From: Arachis hypogaea
Taxonomy: Eukaryota; Streptophyta; Magnoliopsida; Fabales; Fabaceae
Direction: 5' to 3'
Assembly (NCBI RefSeq): GCF_003086295.3
Contig: NC_092053.1
Span: 86,923,671 to 86,987,670, forward strand
Length of the DNA stretch: 64,000 nt
The notes beneath the pieces were generated by a model that did not search any database, had not been told where the DNA came from, and saw only the letters and a list, made by a program, of their open reading frames with translations. Below, one piece after another: positions 1-10,883 of this stretch. Positions within the stretch are counted from its first letter, which is position 1. The number at the start of each line of letters is the position of its first letter. A program made the position numbers and the translations under genes.

Positions 1-1204
1 GCTGGAGTTAAACGCCCAAAATGGCACAAAAGCTGGCGTTTAACTCCAAGAAAAGTCTCTACACATGGAAGCTTCAATGCTCAGCCCAAGAACACACCAA
101 GTGGGCCCGGAAGAAGATTTCTGCATTAATTACTTATTTCTATAAAACCTAGGCTACTAGTTCTCTATAAATAGGACCTTTTGCTATTGTATTTTGATAC
201 TTTTGATAGACCTTTTCACATTTGGGGCTGGCCTCACGGTCATGCCTAGACCGTGTTTTTATGTATTTTCAATGGTGGAGCTTCTACACACCATAGATTA
301 AGGTGTGGAGCTCTGCTGTTCTTCATGAATTAATGCAAAGTACTACTGTTTTTCTATTCAATTCACGTCTACTTCTCTCTAAGATATTCATTCGCACCTA
401 AGAACATGATGAATCTGATGATTATGTGACACTCATCACCATTCTCACCTATGAACGCGTGCTTGACAACCACTTCCGTTCTACATGCAAACAAGCTTGA
501 ATGTGTATCTCTTGGGTTTCTAATCTAAGATTAGAACCTTCGTGGTATAGGCTAGAATTATTGGTGGTCATTCCTGAGATCCTAAATTTCTAAACCTTGT
601 CTGTGATATTCTGAGTAGGATCTAGGAAGGGATGACTGTGACGAGCTTCAAACTCGCGAGTGTTGGGCGTGTGACAGACGCAAAAGGATCAATGGATCCT
701 ATTCCAACATGATCGAGAACCGACAGATGATTAGCCATGCGGTGACAGCGTGCGTAGATCATTTTCACTGAGAGGACGGAAAGTAGCCATTGACAATGGT
801 GATGCCCAACATAAAGCTTGCCATGGAAGGGAGTATGAATGATTGGAAGAAGGCAATAGAAAAGCAGAGGATCAGGAGGAACAAAGCATCTTCATACGCT
901 TATCTGAAATTCCTACCAATGAATTACATAAGTATCTCTATCTTTATCTTTATTTTATATTTTATTCATCTTTTAATTATCAATCCTCCATAACCATTTG
1001 AATCTGCCTGACTGAGATTTACAAGATGACCATAGCTTGCTTCAAGCGGACAGGCTCAGTGGGATCGACCCTTACTCACGTAAGGTATTACTTGGACGAC
1101 CCAGTGCACTTGCTAGTTAGTTGTGCAGAATTGTGACAAAGTGTGATTCACGTTTGAGAGCTCCAAGTCTTTGGCACCATTGTTGATTATCATAATTTCG
1201 TGCA
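1..1204 (+). repeat. LTR, 3' part, family of E1 (TGATGAGCGG...TTTCGTGCA)
   Basis: This stretch matches the second half of the E1 5' LTR almost base for base, including the palindrome GGCGTTTAACTCC, the CTATAAATAGG box and the terminal TTTCGTGCA. It stops at TGCA and is followed by unrelated sequence that reads on the opposite strand, not by a primer site. It is therefore the end of a solo LTR or of a 3' LTR whose start lies left of the window. If it is an intact insertion end, the five following bases, CCAGT, are one half of the target duplication; the other half is outside the window. Confidence 0.85.
166..175 (+). promoter_or_regulatory. TATA box of the LTR
   Basis: TATAAATAGG lies in the LTR and recurs at the same place in the E1 5' LTR. 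Its position in the middle of the LTR fits the U3/R promoter of the element. The function is inferred from motif and position. Confidence 0.55.
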
Positions 1205-1792
1205 CCAGTAGGCTAAAGTGTGCACTACCTTGGTCAAGTTAGTCACAAACTCTATGGTGTTCTTTTGCATATCTGCTTGTCCTTGAAGTAGCATGGTGAG
1301 AGAGTTATCTATTGGGGCTTGGGGTGGATAAGAGGGTTTATCACTTTGGAGAAAGGGTTCATAGTAGGAAGGTGGTTCTTATTGGTAGTAATCTTGATAG
1401 GGTTGTGGTGGTTCTAAAGGTTCTTGCTCATAATAGTCACAAGGATATGGTATGGGTGATTGGTCATATGATGGATATAGATCATAGGAAGGCGTTTGGT
1501 AAAGAAAGGCTTGTGAGTATGGTTGAGGTTCATGTTGAGGATAAGATTCATAGGTATATGGTGGTGGTAATTGATTGTCACAAAAAGATTCACCATAGGC
1601 ATTTAATTGACATGCATTGGGATGAGAATTATACCTATAAGTGTCCAAAGGTCGTTGCCAATAGGAGTGATCAATTCCTTGAGGCTCCTCCCATCTTTGT
1701 TGGTTCCATCCTTGAGAGATATGGTCATTGAAGTTCATATTTCCTACAACACAATTAGAACCAAACTCATAGCCAGAAGGATGAGACTTCAT
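1205..1792 (-). pseudogene. Tyr/Pro/Gln-rich gag-like ORF remnant
   Basis: The minus strand is open from an ATG at 1792 to a TAA at 1381-1379, then stays open in the same frame to the LTR junction at 1205. The product is rich in Tyr, Pro, Gln, Asn and His (for example PPPYTYESYPQHEPQPYSQ) with no catalytic motif. It begins only about 120 bases downstream of a tRNA-Asp primer site on the same strand, the usual place for the first ORF of an Athila-like element. I do not recognise a defined domain; gag-like is inferred from position. The insertion of the LTR at 1204/1205 removed the rest. Confidence 0.55.
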
Positions 1793-1912
1793 AGTGGAAA
1801 CAAAAACAACAAAGTCCTAAAGCTCTCAAAAACTAACAAGGAAGTAAAAGACAAACATATTCACAATATTCACATATGTACAATAACCAATAACAAGGCA
1901 CACAATTGCAAC

Positions 1913-1930
1913 TCCCCGGCAACGGCGCCA
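1913..1930 (-). other. Primer binding site, tRNA-Asp type (minus)
   Basis: The minus strand reads TGGCGCCGTTGCCGGGGA, complementary to the 3' end of plant tRNA-Asp and identical to the site in E1. The LTR that should precede it on the minus strand is missing: at 1931 the sequence changes abruptly to a CT-rich leader that reads on the plus strand. Confidence 0.85.
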
Positions 1931-2140
1931 TTTTCGATCACCCTTCTCTCTTCCAATGCTCCCTCTCCCTCTTCTTCTTCTCAACCATCAACCGCCCACC
2001 ATCCGGCAAGCCCACCGCCGCCGAACCACCGCAATCCCTCTCTTTCTACTTCTCTTCCTTCTTCTCACTTCCTTCTCTCACCGCCCCTCTTCTCCTCCCT
2101 CCTCTCTTCTCCGTCTCACTTCCCCCGATTGATCAGGCGA

Positions 2141-2722
2141 TTCATGTGGCGAGCACATGTCCATGGCATACTTCCCTTTCCCACTTTGGTCACTCAGATG
2201 GTTCAACTGGCCAGAGCCCCTTGGATGGCGGATGATGTGTCACCATCCTTGGATGATGAAAAGGAGTCCGTCATTCCGTGGGGGACTTGGGTGAACGAGA
2301 AGCCTCCTTCCCGGCGTCGCTCCAGAGCTAGAGCCAGAGCAGCAGCGACACCTGGCCCGTCCTCTTCCACAGCCACAGTAGGCCCATCAGCACCAGCAGC
2401 ACCAACAGCACCACTACCAGCACCCCAGCCGACTTATCTGCTAGTACAGCATCTGTTCCACTTCATGGAGCGTAGTGAGCACCGCATCATGCGACGTCTG
2501 GACAGAGTGGATCAGATGTTTGTGGCACTGGGCGTTGAGTTGCCCCCTCTTCCTGACTCTTTCGCATCTAACGAGGAGGAGCATGAGGCAGAGCCGGCTC
2601 AAACAGAGACACCACCACAGACACAGGCCACCTCGGAGGCGCAACAGCCTCCTGAGGAGCCACAGCCTAAGACCCAACAGCCATATGTGACTGTTGACCC
2701 CCATTCCGAGCCTGAGCAGTAG
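2141..2722 (+). pseudogene. ORF2, C-terminal remnant
   Basis: This is the C-terminal part of the ORF2 protein also found in E6 at 49192-50613: both share a HGILPFPTLVTQ / RGTLPFPYLVTQ-like block, then a low-complexity Ser/Ala/Pro linker, then a LVQHLFHFMER-type helix with many charged residues and an acidic, Pro/Gln-rich tail. The N-terminal domain (the part with the REFY motif in relatives) is missing; the leader is joined directly upstream. An open frame runs back to 1607, but that part crosses the PBS junction and is accidental. Stop TAG is at 2720-2722. No known enzymatic motif. Confidence 0.65.
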
Positions 2723-3399
2723 CATCGAGGATGATGCTTTGTTTTAAGTGTGGGGAGGTCACCGTCGTTGCCGTCGGTGGATAGCTATTTTGAGTGAACA
2801 CATTTCGGACGCTTATCACTTATTTTGTGTTATTCTTAGTACTTTGTACTTTATTTTACTGCACTTTTGGGACTATTGTATATATTTGTTATTTTAGATA
2901 CTTTTATTTTAGTTTGTTGCATTTTGCACCTTGGTTGGTAGATATTTCATACTTTTAGTTGTTATTTGCTTTATATAGTTATTTTAGTTTTGGTTGTGAT
3001 TAGAAAATATTTGGATTATTAGAGCCTAAGTTGACCCTTTTCCATGAGAGATTTGATTTGATTGAAGAAAGGGATAAACTAAGGAATTTCTAAAATTTCT
3101 AAATCACAACATTGCATTTAGAATAAGCTTAGTCAAACAATGAAATTTTCCAAAGAACTTATCTATAGGGCACCACCCCAATTGATTGAAAAATTTTTGT
3201 GGAACTTGCTTGAATTCTATATTTTGTGAAACATATTTTGAGCTAAGAACACAAGCAAGTGAGATTTGAGCCTAATGATGTGGTTACATCTTATAACCAC
3301 TTATTTTCTTTCTTGTGTGCAATTGTTCTCTTTCTATGATTGTGATCCTTGATTTGTTTAATTCTTTATGTCCATTATTCCTTGTATTCATGTATTTAT
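2723..3399 (+). other. 3' untranslated region of the ORF2-only element, first part
   Basis: There is no coding frame. It begins with TAAGTGTGGGGAGGTC, which resembles the polypurine tract of this family, then becomes T-rich. The last bases, ATGAT at 3400-3404, are one half of the duplication made by the solo LTR that follows. Confidence 0.6.
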
Positions 3400-3404
3400 A
3401 TGAT

Positions 3405-4873
3405 TGATAAACCACTATTTTATGGTTTATATTGTGTTTAATTATGTGGTTTTGTCATGATCCTTGCCCACTTATTCATCAATTTAGCATGCATTTAGAT
3501 TTCCTTCCTAAATTCAGTACATGTTTGAAAATTGCCTCTTAGAGACTTTAATTATTTATTTTTAATTCTCCTTTATTCCATTCGATGCCGTAATCTGTGT
3601 GTCAAGTGTTTCAGGCTTTATAGGGCATGAATGGGATGGAGATTGGAGAGGAAGCTAGCAAAAATGGAAGGAACACAAGAATTTGAGGAGATAACCAGCG
3701 AGAAGTGACGCGGTCGCATGGCTCACGCGACCGCGCGAAGGAGCACAAATCGCAGTGACGCGGCTGCATGACCTAAGCGGCCGCGCGGACTGGAAAGCGC
3801 AAGCGACGCGGTAGCGTGGACGACGCAAATGCGTGGAGAGGAAAAAGCGCAAGCGACGCGTCTGCATGGACGACGCGATCGCGTGACATGTGCGATCTGC
3901 ATAATCTGCAGAATCCGCTGGGGGCAATTTTGGACCTTATTTCGGCCCAGTTTTTGGCCCGGAACAGCAGACTGGAGTCAGAGAATATGCAGAAACAACA
4001 GACATTCATTCAGTAGTTTTAGATCTAGTTTTTCACTCTCTTAGATTTTTCTCTCTAGTTTTTAGGATTTTAATTTTCAATTGGTCTTAGCATTGGAACA
4101 TTGAGAAGAGTTATTTCCTCATCAAGACTTCATCATTCTAGTTTGTTCTCTTAACTTGGTTTTAATCTTCCATGTTCCTTGTTATGTTCAATTTTGTCAT
4201 TCAGATACTTTTATGATTAATTAATGCAAGGATTATTTCTTTTTAATTCAATTTCTATTCCAATAATCATGTCTTCTTTTAATTCCCTTTCATATGCTAT
4301 GGATTCTTTATTTACAATGCGTGAGTAGTTTCTTTACTTGATGGGGAGTTGATTAAAAGGAACTCTTGAGTTGGAAGGATTGAAAGAAAATTTGTAATTG
4401 GGTTAAATGTTGGATTGCTATCCTGTCACCGACGCCAATCCCTTTGAACTAAGTGGGTTGCAACTTGTGAACAGATCTGGCATTCCCACTTGTTTGACTT
4501 TCCCTTACCTAGTAAGGGATAACCAAACAGAACAACCATTAATTATAAATTAATCTTACAATCACACCATCAAGGATAGAGATTCTAACCAATCGATTCC
4601 TAGTCAAGGCTTTTATTTATATTATTTAAAATTCCTCAATTTAATTTCCAATTTACCTAGCTCAACTTCTTGGAACATCTGATTAATAAAACAGCACACT
4701 TTTCTGCAACTCGTTGGGAGACGACCTGGGACTTAAAACTCCCAGTAATTTTAATTTAAACTTTCTGTGACACATCTCTAAATTGATAGGTAGATTTTCG
4801 GTGAGTTAAGAACTATACTTGCAATGTAACCATTTTAATAAATTTTTAATTCACCAGCTTCTGCTTCCCATCA
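3405..4873 (+). repeat. Solo LTR, TGATAAACCAC family
   Basis: A 1,469-bp LTR starts TGATAAACCACTATTTTATG and ends GCTTCCCATCA, flanked by the direct repeat ATGAT (3400-3404 and 4874-4878). The uninterrupted target, ATGATTGAGGCCAT, occurs in E6 and N1, which confirms both edges. No primer site or internal sequence is present, so it is a solo LTR, the normal product of recombination between two LTRs. It carries CG-rich palindromes of the type ACGCGGTCGCAT...ACGCGACCGCG between 3700 and 3890. A second copy of the family, inverted, is at 7098-8569. Confidence 0.93.
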
Positions 4874-5534
4874 ATGATTGAGGCCATTGTTTCATTTAGC
4901 TCACTTACACAAATAGCCTTACCTTTTATCAACCTTTGTTAGCCAACTTTGAGCCTACGACTAACCCACTTGTTCTTAATTTAGCACATTACAAGTCTTA
5001 AAGCGAAAGACAATAAATGTCCTTTATTTTGATCTTTGATTAGCTTAGGCTAGTGAGTGTGTATCATTCAAAGTGTGGGAAAACTTGGGACATTGGTTGA
5101 AGAAAAGGGTAGTTTTGTATTTTTGTTGAAAATATTGGGAATTGGGGCATACTCATGTATCAATCAAAAGTTAGACCTTATGCATTGATGTTCTTGTACA
5201 TAGTTTGAAAGAAACAAAAAATGAGAAAAACAAAAAGAAAAAGAAAAGAAAATGAAAACAAAAATATACAAAAAGAAAGAAAGAAAAAGAAAGAAAGAAA
5301 AAGAAAGAAAGAAAAAGAAAGAAAAAAGAAGAAAAGAAAGAAATAAAAAGGGGACAAAATGCCCCAAGGTAAAGCTCAATAAAAATCAATGCATAGGTGT
5401 TGTAAAATGGAAAAAAATGCATGAGTGTGTGAAAAAGTGAAAAATGGGTAGTTAGGTTAGAACTTAATTATATAGGTTATCATAGTTTAGGTGGGAAAGT
5501 TTAAGCTCGTCAAAGATTCAAATTTCAAGCTCAC
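4874..5534 (+). other. 3' untranslated region of the ORF2-only element, second part
   Basis: This continues the element after the solo LTR. ATGATTGAGGCCATTGTTTC matches the minus strand of E6 near 48465 and of N1 near 41695. It has no convincing ORF; the apparent frames around 5164-5440 are read through a purine repeat. No polypurine tract or LTR of its own family remains before 5535. Confidence 0.65.
5210..5346. repeat. Purine microsatellite (AAAGAAAG-type)
   Basis: About 135 bases consist almost only of A and G, mostly irregular AAAG and AAAAAG units. It lies in the 3' untranslated region of the remnant. The Lys/Glu-rich or Phe/Ser-rich frames read through it are artefacts. Confidence 0.85.
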
Positions 5535-6222
5535 TGATGAGCAGATAATTTATACGCTTTTTGGCATTATTTTTAGGTAGTTTTTAGTAAGATTTAGTTA
5601 GTTTTTACTATGTTTTTATTAGTTTTTATGCAAAATTCACATTTCTTGACTTTACTATGAGTTTGTGTGTTTTTCTGCGATTTTTGTTTTTTTCTGGCTG
5701 AAATTGATAGAACATGAGCAAAAATCTGATTCAGAGGCTGAAAAAGGACTGCAGATGCTGTTGGATTCTGACCTCCCTGCACTCGAAATGGATTTTCTGG
5801 AGCTACAGAATTCCAATTGGCGCACTCTCAATTGCGTTGGAAATTAGACATCCAGGACTTTCCAGTAATATTAATAGTCCATACTTTTCCTGAGTTTTGA
5901 AGATGCAAACTGGCGTTCAAACGCCAACTTCCTGCCCTATTCTGAAGTTAAACGCCAGAAACAGGTTACAAACCAGAGTTAAACGCCACAAACAGGCTAC
6001 AACCTAGCCTTTAACTCCAAGAGAAGCCTCTACATGTGTAAATCTCAATGCTCAGCCCAAGCACACACCAAGTGGGCCCCAGAAGTGGATTTCGGCACTA
6101 TCTGCACTTAGTTACTTATTTTCTGTAACCCTAGCTACTAGTTTAGTATAAAAACAACTTTTAGAGACTTACAAGTAGAAATAAGAGATAGAAAAGGGAT
6201 AGAGAATCAAGTAGCTGATCAT
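5535..6222 (+). repeat. LTR, 5' part, cut by E1
   Basis: It starts TGATGAGCAGATAATTTATA and aligns with the first part of the E1 LTR, including palindromes of GGCGTTTAACGCC type (about 5905-6015) and a TATAAAAAC box near 6148. At 6223 a second LTR of the same kind starts, so E1 inserted into an older LTR of its own superfamily. The older LTR has no continuation in the window. Confidence 0.8.
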
Positions 6223-6819
6223 TGATGAGCGGATAATTTATACGCTTTTAGGCATTGTTTTTAGTATGTTTTTAGTATATTTTAATTAGTTTTTTTTATA
6301 TTTTTATTAGTTTTTAAATAAAAATCACTCTTCTGGACTTTACTATGAGTTCGTGTGTTTTTCTATGATTTCAGGTATTTTCTGGCTGAAATTGAGGGAC
6401 CTGAGCAAAAATCTGATTTAGAGGCTGAAAAAGGACTGCAGATGCTGTTGGATTCTGACCTCCTTGCACTCAAAGTGGATTTTCTGGAGCTACAGAAGCC
6501 CGATTGGTGTGCTCTCAATTGCGTTGAAAAGTATACATCCTGGGCTTTCCAGAAATATATAATAGTCTATACTTTGCCTGAGATTTGATGGCCCAAACAG
6601 GCATTCTAAGTCAGCTCAAGAATTCTGGCGTTTAACTCCAAAACTGGCACAAAAGCTGGAGTTAAACGCCCAAACTGGCACAAAAGTTGGCGTTTAACTC
6701 CAAAAAAAGTCTCTACACATGGAAGCTTCAATGCTCAGCCCAAGCGCACACCAAGTGGGCCCGGAAGAAGATTTATGCATTAATTACTGATTTCTGTAAA
6801 CCCTAGGCTACTAGTTCTC

Positions 6820-6829
6820 TATAAATAGG
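6820..6829 (+). promoter_or_regulatory. TATA box, E1 5' LTR
   Basis: TATAAATAGG is preserved in the other LTR copy (166-175) and, as TATAAAAAC, in the older LTR at 6148. It is the likely start-site determinant of the genomic RNA; inferred from motif and position. Confidence 0.55.
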
Positions 6830-7097
6830 ACCTTATACTATTGTATTTTAAAGAGGGGGGATAAGTCTTATGCTATCTTAGACACGTTTGAAGGCTGGCC
6901 ATTCGGCCATGCCTAGACCTCGTTCTTATGTATTTTCAACAGTGGAGTTTCTACACACCATAGATTAAGGAGTGGAGCTCTGCTGTTCTTCATGAATTAA
7001 TACAAAGTACTATTGTTTTTCTATTCAACTCAAGTCTATTTCTTCTCCAAGATATTCATTCGTTCTTCAACTTGATGAATGTGATGATCCGTGACAC

Positions 7098-8569
7098 TGA
7101 TGAGACGCAGAAGCTGGTGAATTAAAAATCATTAAAATGGTTACGTTGCAAGTATAGTTCTTAACTCACCGAAAATCTGCCTATCAATTTAGAAGTATGT
7201 CACAAAGAGTTTGAATTAAAAATTACTGGGAGTTTTAAGTCCCAGGTCGTCTTCCAACGAGTTGCAGAAAAGTGTGCTATCTTATTAATCAGATGTTCCA
7301 AGAAGTTGAGTTAAGTAAATTGGAATGTAAATTGAGGAAATTTAAATAATATGAATAAAAGCCTTGACTGGGAGTTGATTAGTTGGAATCTCTATTATTG
7401 ATGGAGTGATTTTAAGATTGAATTATAATTAATGGTTGCTTTGTTTGGTTATCCTTTACTAGGTAAGGGAAAGTCAAACAAGTTAGAATGCTAGATCTGT
7501 TCACAAGTTGCAACCCACTTAATTCAAAGGGATTGGCGTTGGTGACAAGATAACAATCCAATAATTAACCCAATTATAATTTTTCTTTCAATCCTTCCAA
7601 CTCAAGAGTTCCTTTTTAATCAACTCCCCATCAAGTAAAGAAACTACTCACTCATCGTAAATAATAAATCCATAACACATGAAAGGGAATTAAAAGAAGA
7701 CATGATTATTGGAATTGAAATTGAATTAAAAAGAAATAATCCTTGCATTAAATAATCATAAAAGTATCTGAGTGACAAAATTGAACAAAACAAAGAACAT
7801 GGAAGAATAAAACCAAGTTGAGAAAACGAACTAGAATGACGAAGTCTTGATGAGGAAATAACTCTTCTCAATGTTCCAATGCTAAGACCAATTGAAAATT
7901 AAAATTTTAAAAACTAGAGAGAAAAACCTAAGAGAGTAAAACTAGATCTAAAAATGTCTCTCAATGAATGTGTGTTTGTTTCTGCATATTCTCTGACTCT
8001 AGTCTGCTGTTCCGGGCCGAGAACTGGGTCGAAATAGGGTCCAAAATCGCCCCCAGTGAATTCTGCAGATTATACAGATCGCACATGTCACGCGATCGCG
8101 TCATCCATGCGGACGCGTCACTTGCGCTTTTCCTCGCCACGCGTTCGCGTCGTCCACGCTACCGCGTCGCTTGGGCTTTCCAATCCGCGCGGCCGCGTGA
8201 GCCATGCGGCCGCATCGCTGCGATTTGCTCTCCTTCGCGCGGTTGCGTGAGCCATGCGACCGCGTCACTTCTCGCTGGTTATCTCCTCAAATTCTTGTGT
8301 TTCTTCCATTTTTGCTAGCTTCCTTCCCAATCTCCAACTCATTCATGCCCTATAAAATCTGAAACACTTAACACACAGATCACGGCATCGAATGGAATAA
8401 AGGAGAATTAAAATTTAATAACTAAATTCTCTAGGAAGCAGTTTTCAAACATGTAATAAATTCCGGAAAGAAATCTAATATGCATGCTAATTTAATGAAT
8501 AAGTGGGTAAGGATCATGATAAAACCACATAATTAAACACAATATAAACCATAAAATAGTGGTTTATCA
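7098..8569 (-). repeat. Solo LTR, TGATAAACCAC family (minus)
   Basis: A 1,472-bp LTR lies inverted within the E1 5' LTR: the minus strand starts TGATAAACCACTATTTTATG and ends GCGTCTCATCA. Direct repeat GACAC flanks it (7093-7097 and 8570-8574), and the undisturbed site reads GTGACACTCATCA at 426-438. It is closely related to the copy at 3405-4873 and holds the same CG-rich palindromes (about 8090-8265). There is no internal sequence. Confidence 0.94.
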
Positions 8570-9344
8570 GACACTCATCATCATTCTCACCTATAAACAT
8601 GTGTCTGACAACCTCCTCTGTTCTACTAACAATGGCTTGAATGCATATCTCTTGGGTTTCTAATCTAAGATTGGAACCTTCGTGGTATAGGCTAGAATTA
8701 TTGGCGGCCATTCCTGAGATCCGAAACGTCTAAACCTTGTCTGTGGTATTCTGAGTAGGATTTGGGAAGGGATGACTGTGACGAGCTTTAAACTCGCAAT
8801 TGTTGGGCGTGTGACAGACGCAAAAGGATTAATGGATCCTATTCCAACATGATTGAGAACCGACAGATGATTACTCGTGTGGTGACAACGCATTTGGAAC
8901 ATTTTTACTGAGAGGACGGGAAGTAGCCATTGACAACGGTGATGCCCAACATAACGCTTGCCATGGAAAGGAGTATGAATGATTGGAAGAAGGCAATAGG
9001 AAAGCAGAGGTTCAGGGGGAACAAAGCATCTTCATACGCTTATCTGAAATTCCAACCAAAGAATTACATAAGTATCTCTATCTTTATTTTATGTTTTATT
9101 TATCTTTTAATTATCAATTCTCCATCACCATCTGAATTCGCCTGACTGAGATTTACAAGGTGACTATAGCTTGCTTCAAGCCGACAGTCTCCGTGGGATC
9201 GACCCTTACTCACATAAGGTATTACTTGGACGACCCAGTGCACTTGCTGGTTAGTTGTGTGGAATTGTGACAAATTGTGATTCATGTTTGAGAGCACCAA
9301 GTCTTTAGCGTCATTGTTGATGATCACAATTTCGTGCAAGTTTT

Positions 9345-9362
9345 TGGCGCCGTTGCCGGGGA
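9345..9362 (+). other. Primer binding site, tRNA-Asp type (E1)
   Basis: TGGCGCCGTTGCCGGGGA lies six bases after the LTR end and is complementary over 18 bases to the 3' end of plant tRNA-Asp, as is known for Athila-type elements. Confidence 0.92.
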
Positions 9363-10883
9363 TTGTTCGAGTTTGGACAACTGACGGTTCATCTTGTTGC
9401 TTAGATTAGGTACTTTTCAGAATTTTTAAGAATGAATTCTAGAGTTTCAAGGTGATGTTCTTATCATCACAAAAGCTGATTGATTCTCATCAATTTAGCT
9501 GTTGAATGTAATGTCCTACTGAAGCTTGGCCAAACATGTCTAATCTTTTTAGACTGAAGCTTTAGATTAACATTGCATGATTCCTGGAATTCTTATTAAA
9601 AGTTTTGATTCTCTTTATTTTCTTTTCCATATAAGTTTCGAAAATCACAAAAAATTTATAAAACCATAAAAATCAAAAATATTTTATGTTTCTTGTTTGA
9701 GTCTAGTATCAATTTTTAAGTTTGGTGTCAATTGCATGTTTTTATTCTTCTTGCATTTTTCGAATATATGCATTATGTTCTTCATTGATCTTCAAGTTGT
9801 TCTTGATGATTTCAGTGCTCTGATCTTTAAATTCTCTTATTTTGTGTGTTTTGTTGTTTTTCTTATGCATTCTCAATTTGTTAAAGCCTCTAATACAAAA
9901 TTTCTAAGTTTGGTGTCTTGCATGCATTGTTCATTTGATCTTAGTTGCATTTTTTTGTTATTTCTCATCATTAAAAATTCAAAAATATTTTCAAAATTGT
10001 GTCTTTTCAAGTCAATAATACAGAGAATTGAAGATTCAGAACATTCAGCAGAGGAATCAAACAGAAAAAGCTGGGCGTTCAAAACGCCCAGTGAAGAAGG
10101 AAAACTGGCATTTAAACGCCAGGCAGGGTACCTTGTTGGGCATTTAACGCCCAAAAAGGTAGGATTTTGGGCGTTAAACGCCAGAAGGACACTAGAGGAA
10201 GATTTTGTTTTTAATTCAAATTCTTTTCAAATCTTCATAATTTTTCAAAATCAAATCTTTTTCAAATCATATCTTTTAAATCATATCTCTTCAAAATCAA
10301 TTTCTTTCTATTTTTTTTCGAAAATCCTTGTTATAATTAGTGATTTAATTCAAAATTTTCAAGTTGTTACTTGCCTATTAAGAAAGGATCAAAAGTTTTA
10401 ATTCTAGAATCATATCTTCTAATTTCTTGTTAGTCAAGTAATCAACTTTAATTTTAAAACTTTCTCTTTTTAGTCTGATTTTCAATCATATCTTCTCAAT
10501 CATATCTTTTCAATCACATCTTTTTCAAAATTAACTCTCAATCATATCTTTTTTATTTCTAATTTCAAAATCTTTTCAAAAAATCACTTAATTTCTTTCC
10601 CAATCTTAATTTTCAAGAATCTCAATCAAATTTTCAAATTTCTTTTTATTATTTCAAAATATTTTTAATTTATTTTCGAAAATTCTTCCCCTCTTCTCAC
10701 ATTCTTCTATTTAAAGGACTAACACTCTTCCTCAAGGTACAATTCGAACTCCCTCCTTCTTTATATGTTCGAATTCTCTTCTATCTACCTCCTCCTTCTA
10801 TTCTTCTTTTCCTCTGACACCTCAAGGAATCTCTATACTGTGACATAGAGGATTCCATACTTTCTTGTTCTCATCTCTTTCAT
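9363..10883 (+). other. E1 leader before gag
   Basis: This is about 1.5 kb of T-rich noncoding sequence. It holds two copies of a polypurine-tract-like motif, AAGTTTGGTGTC (9718-9729 and 9907-9917), four imperfect GGCGTTTAACGCC-type palindromes (10073-10190), long stretches of TTTTCAAAATC-type repeats, and a TATTTAAAGG box (10709-10718) about 165 bases before the gag ATG. The 234-codon frame at 9697-10401 is AT-driven and I do not regard it as a gene. Confidence 0.55.
10073..10190. repeat. Palindrome cluster GGCGTTTAACGCC type, E1 leader
   Basis: Four inverted repeats of the form GGGCGTT...AACGCCC are spaced about 30-40 bases apart. The same module occurs in the LTRs of this family and upstream of ORF2. 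Confidence 0.75.

Larger units (their letters stand above)
1931..5534 (+). mobile_element. Remnant of an ORF2-only Athila-like element (relative of E6)
   Basis: In order it holds a CT-rich, GC-richer leader (about 1931-2140), the C-terminal part of ORF2 (2141-2722), and an AT-rich 3' untranslated region (2723-3399 and 4874-5534). The same order occurs on the minus strand of E6 (47399-52597), including GTTTTAAGTGTGGGGAGGTC just after the ORF2 stop and a shared 3' block beginning ATGATTGAGGCCAT. Both ends are lost: the left at the primer-site junction at 1930/1931, the right at the LTR that begins at 5535. A solo LTR at 3405-4873 splits the 3' region. Confidence 0.75.
6223..9338 (+). repeat. 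E1 5' LTR (interrupted)
   Basis: It starts TGATGAGCGGATAATTTATA and ends CACAATTTCGTGCA, followed by AGTTTT and the primer site. Without the inserted solo LTR and its duplicated GACAC it is about 1.64 kb. The second half matches 1-1204. It contains GGCGTTTAACTCC palindromes (6620-6705) and a TATA box. Confidence 0.88.

Noticed and set aside
1312..1731. Plus-strand ORF of 139 codons
   Set aside because: It is the antisense shadow of the Tyr/Pro-rich minus-strand frame, which has a primer site in the right place.
1607..2722. A single 371-codon plus-strand gene
   Set aside because: The frame crosses the junction at 1930/1931 between two elements of opposite orientation. Only the part after about 2141 is homologous to ORF2.
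9697..10401. Plus-strand ORF of 234 codons in the E1 leader
   Set aside because: Phe/Leu/Ser-rich composition follows from T-rich DNA, and it runs through the palindrome cluster. No family resemblance.
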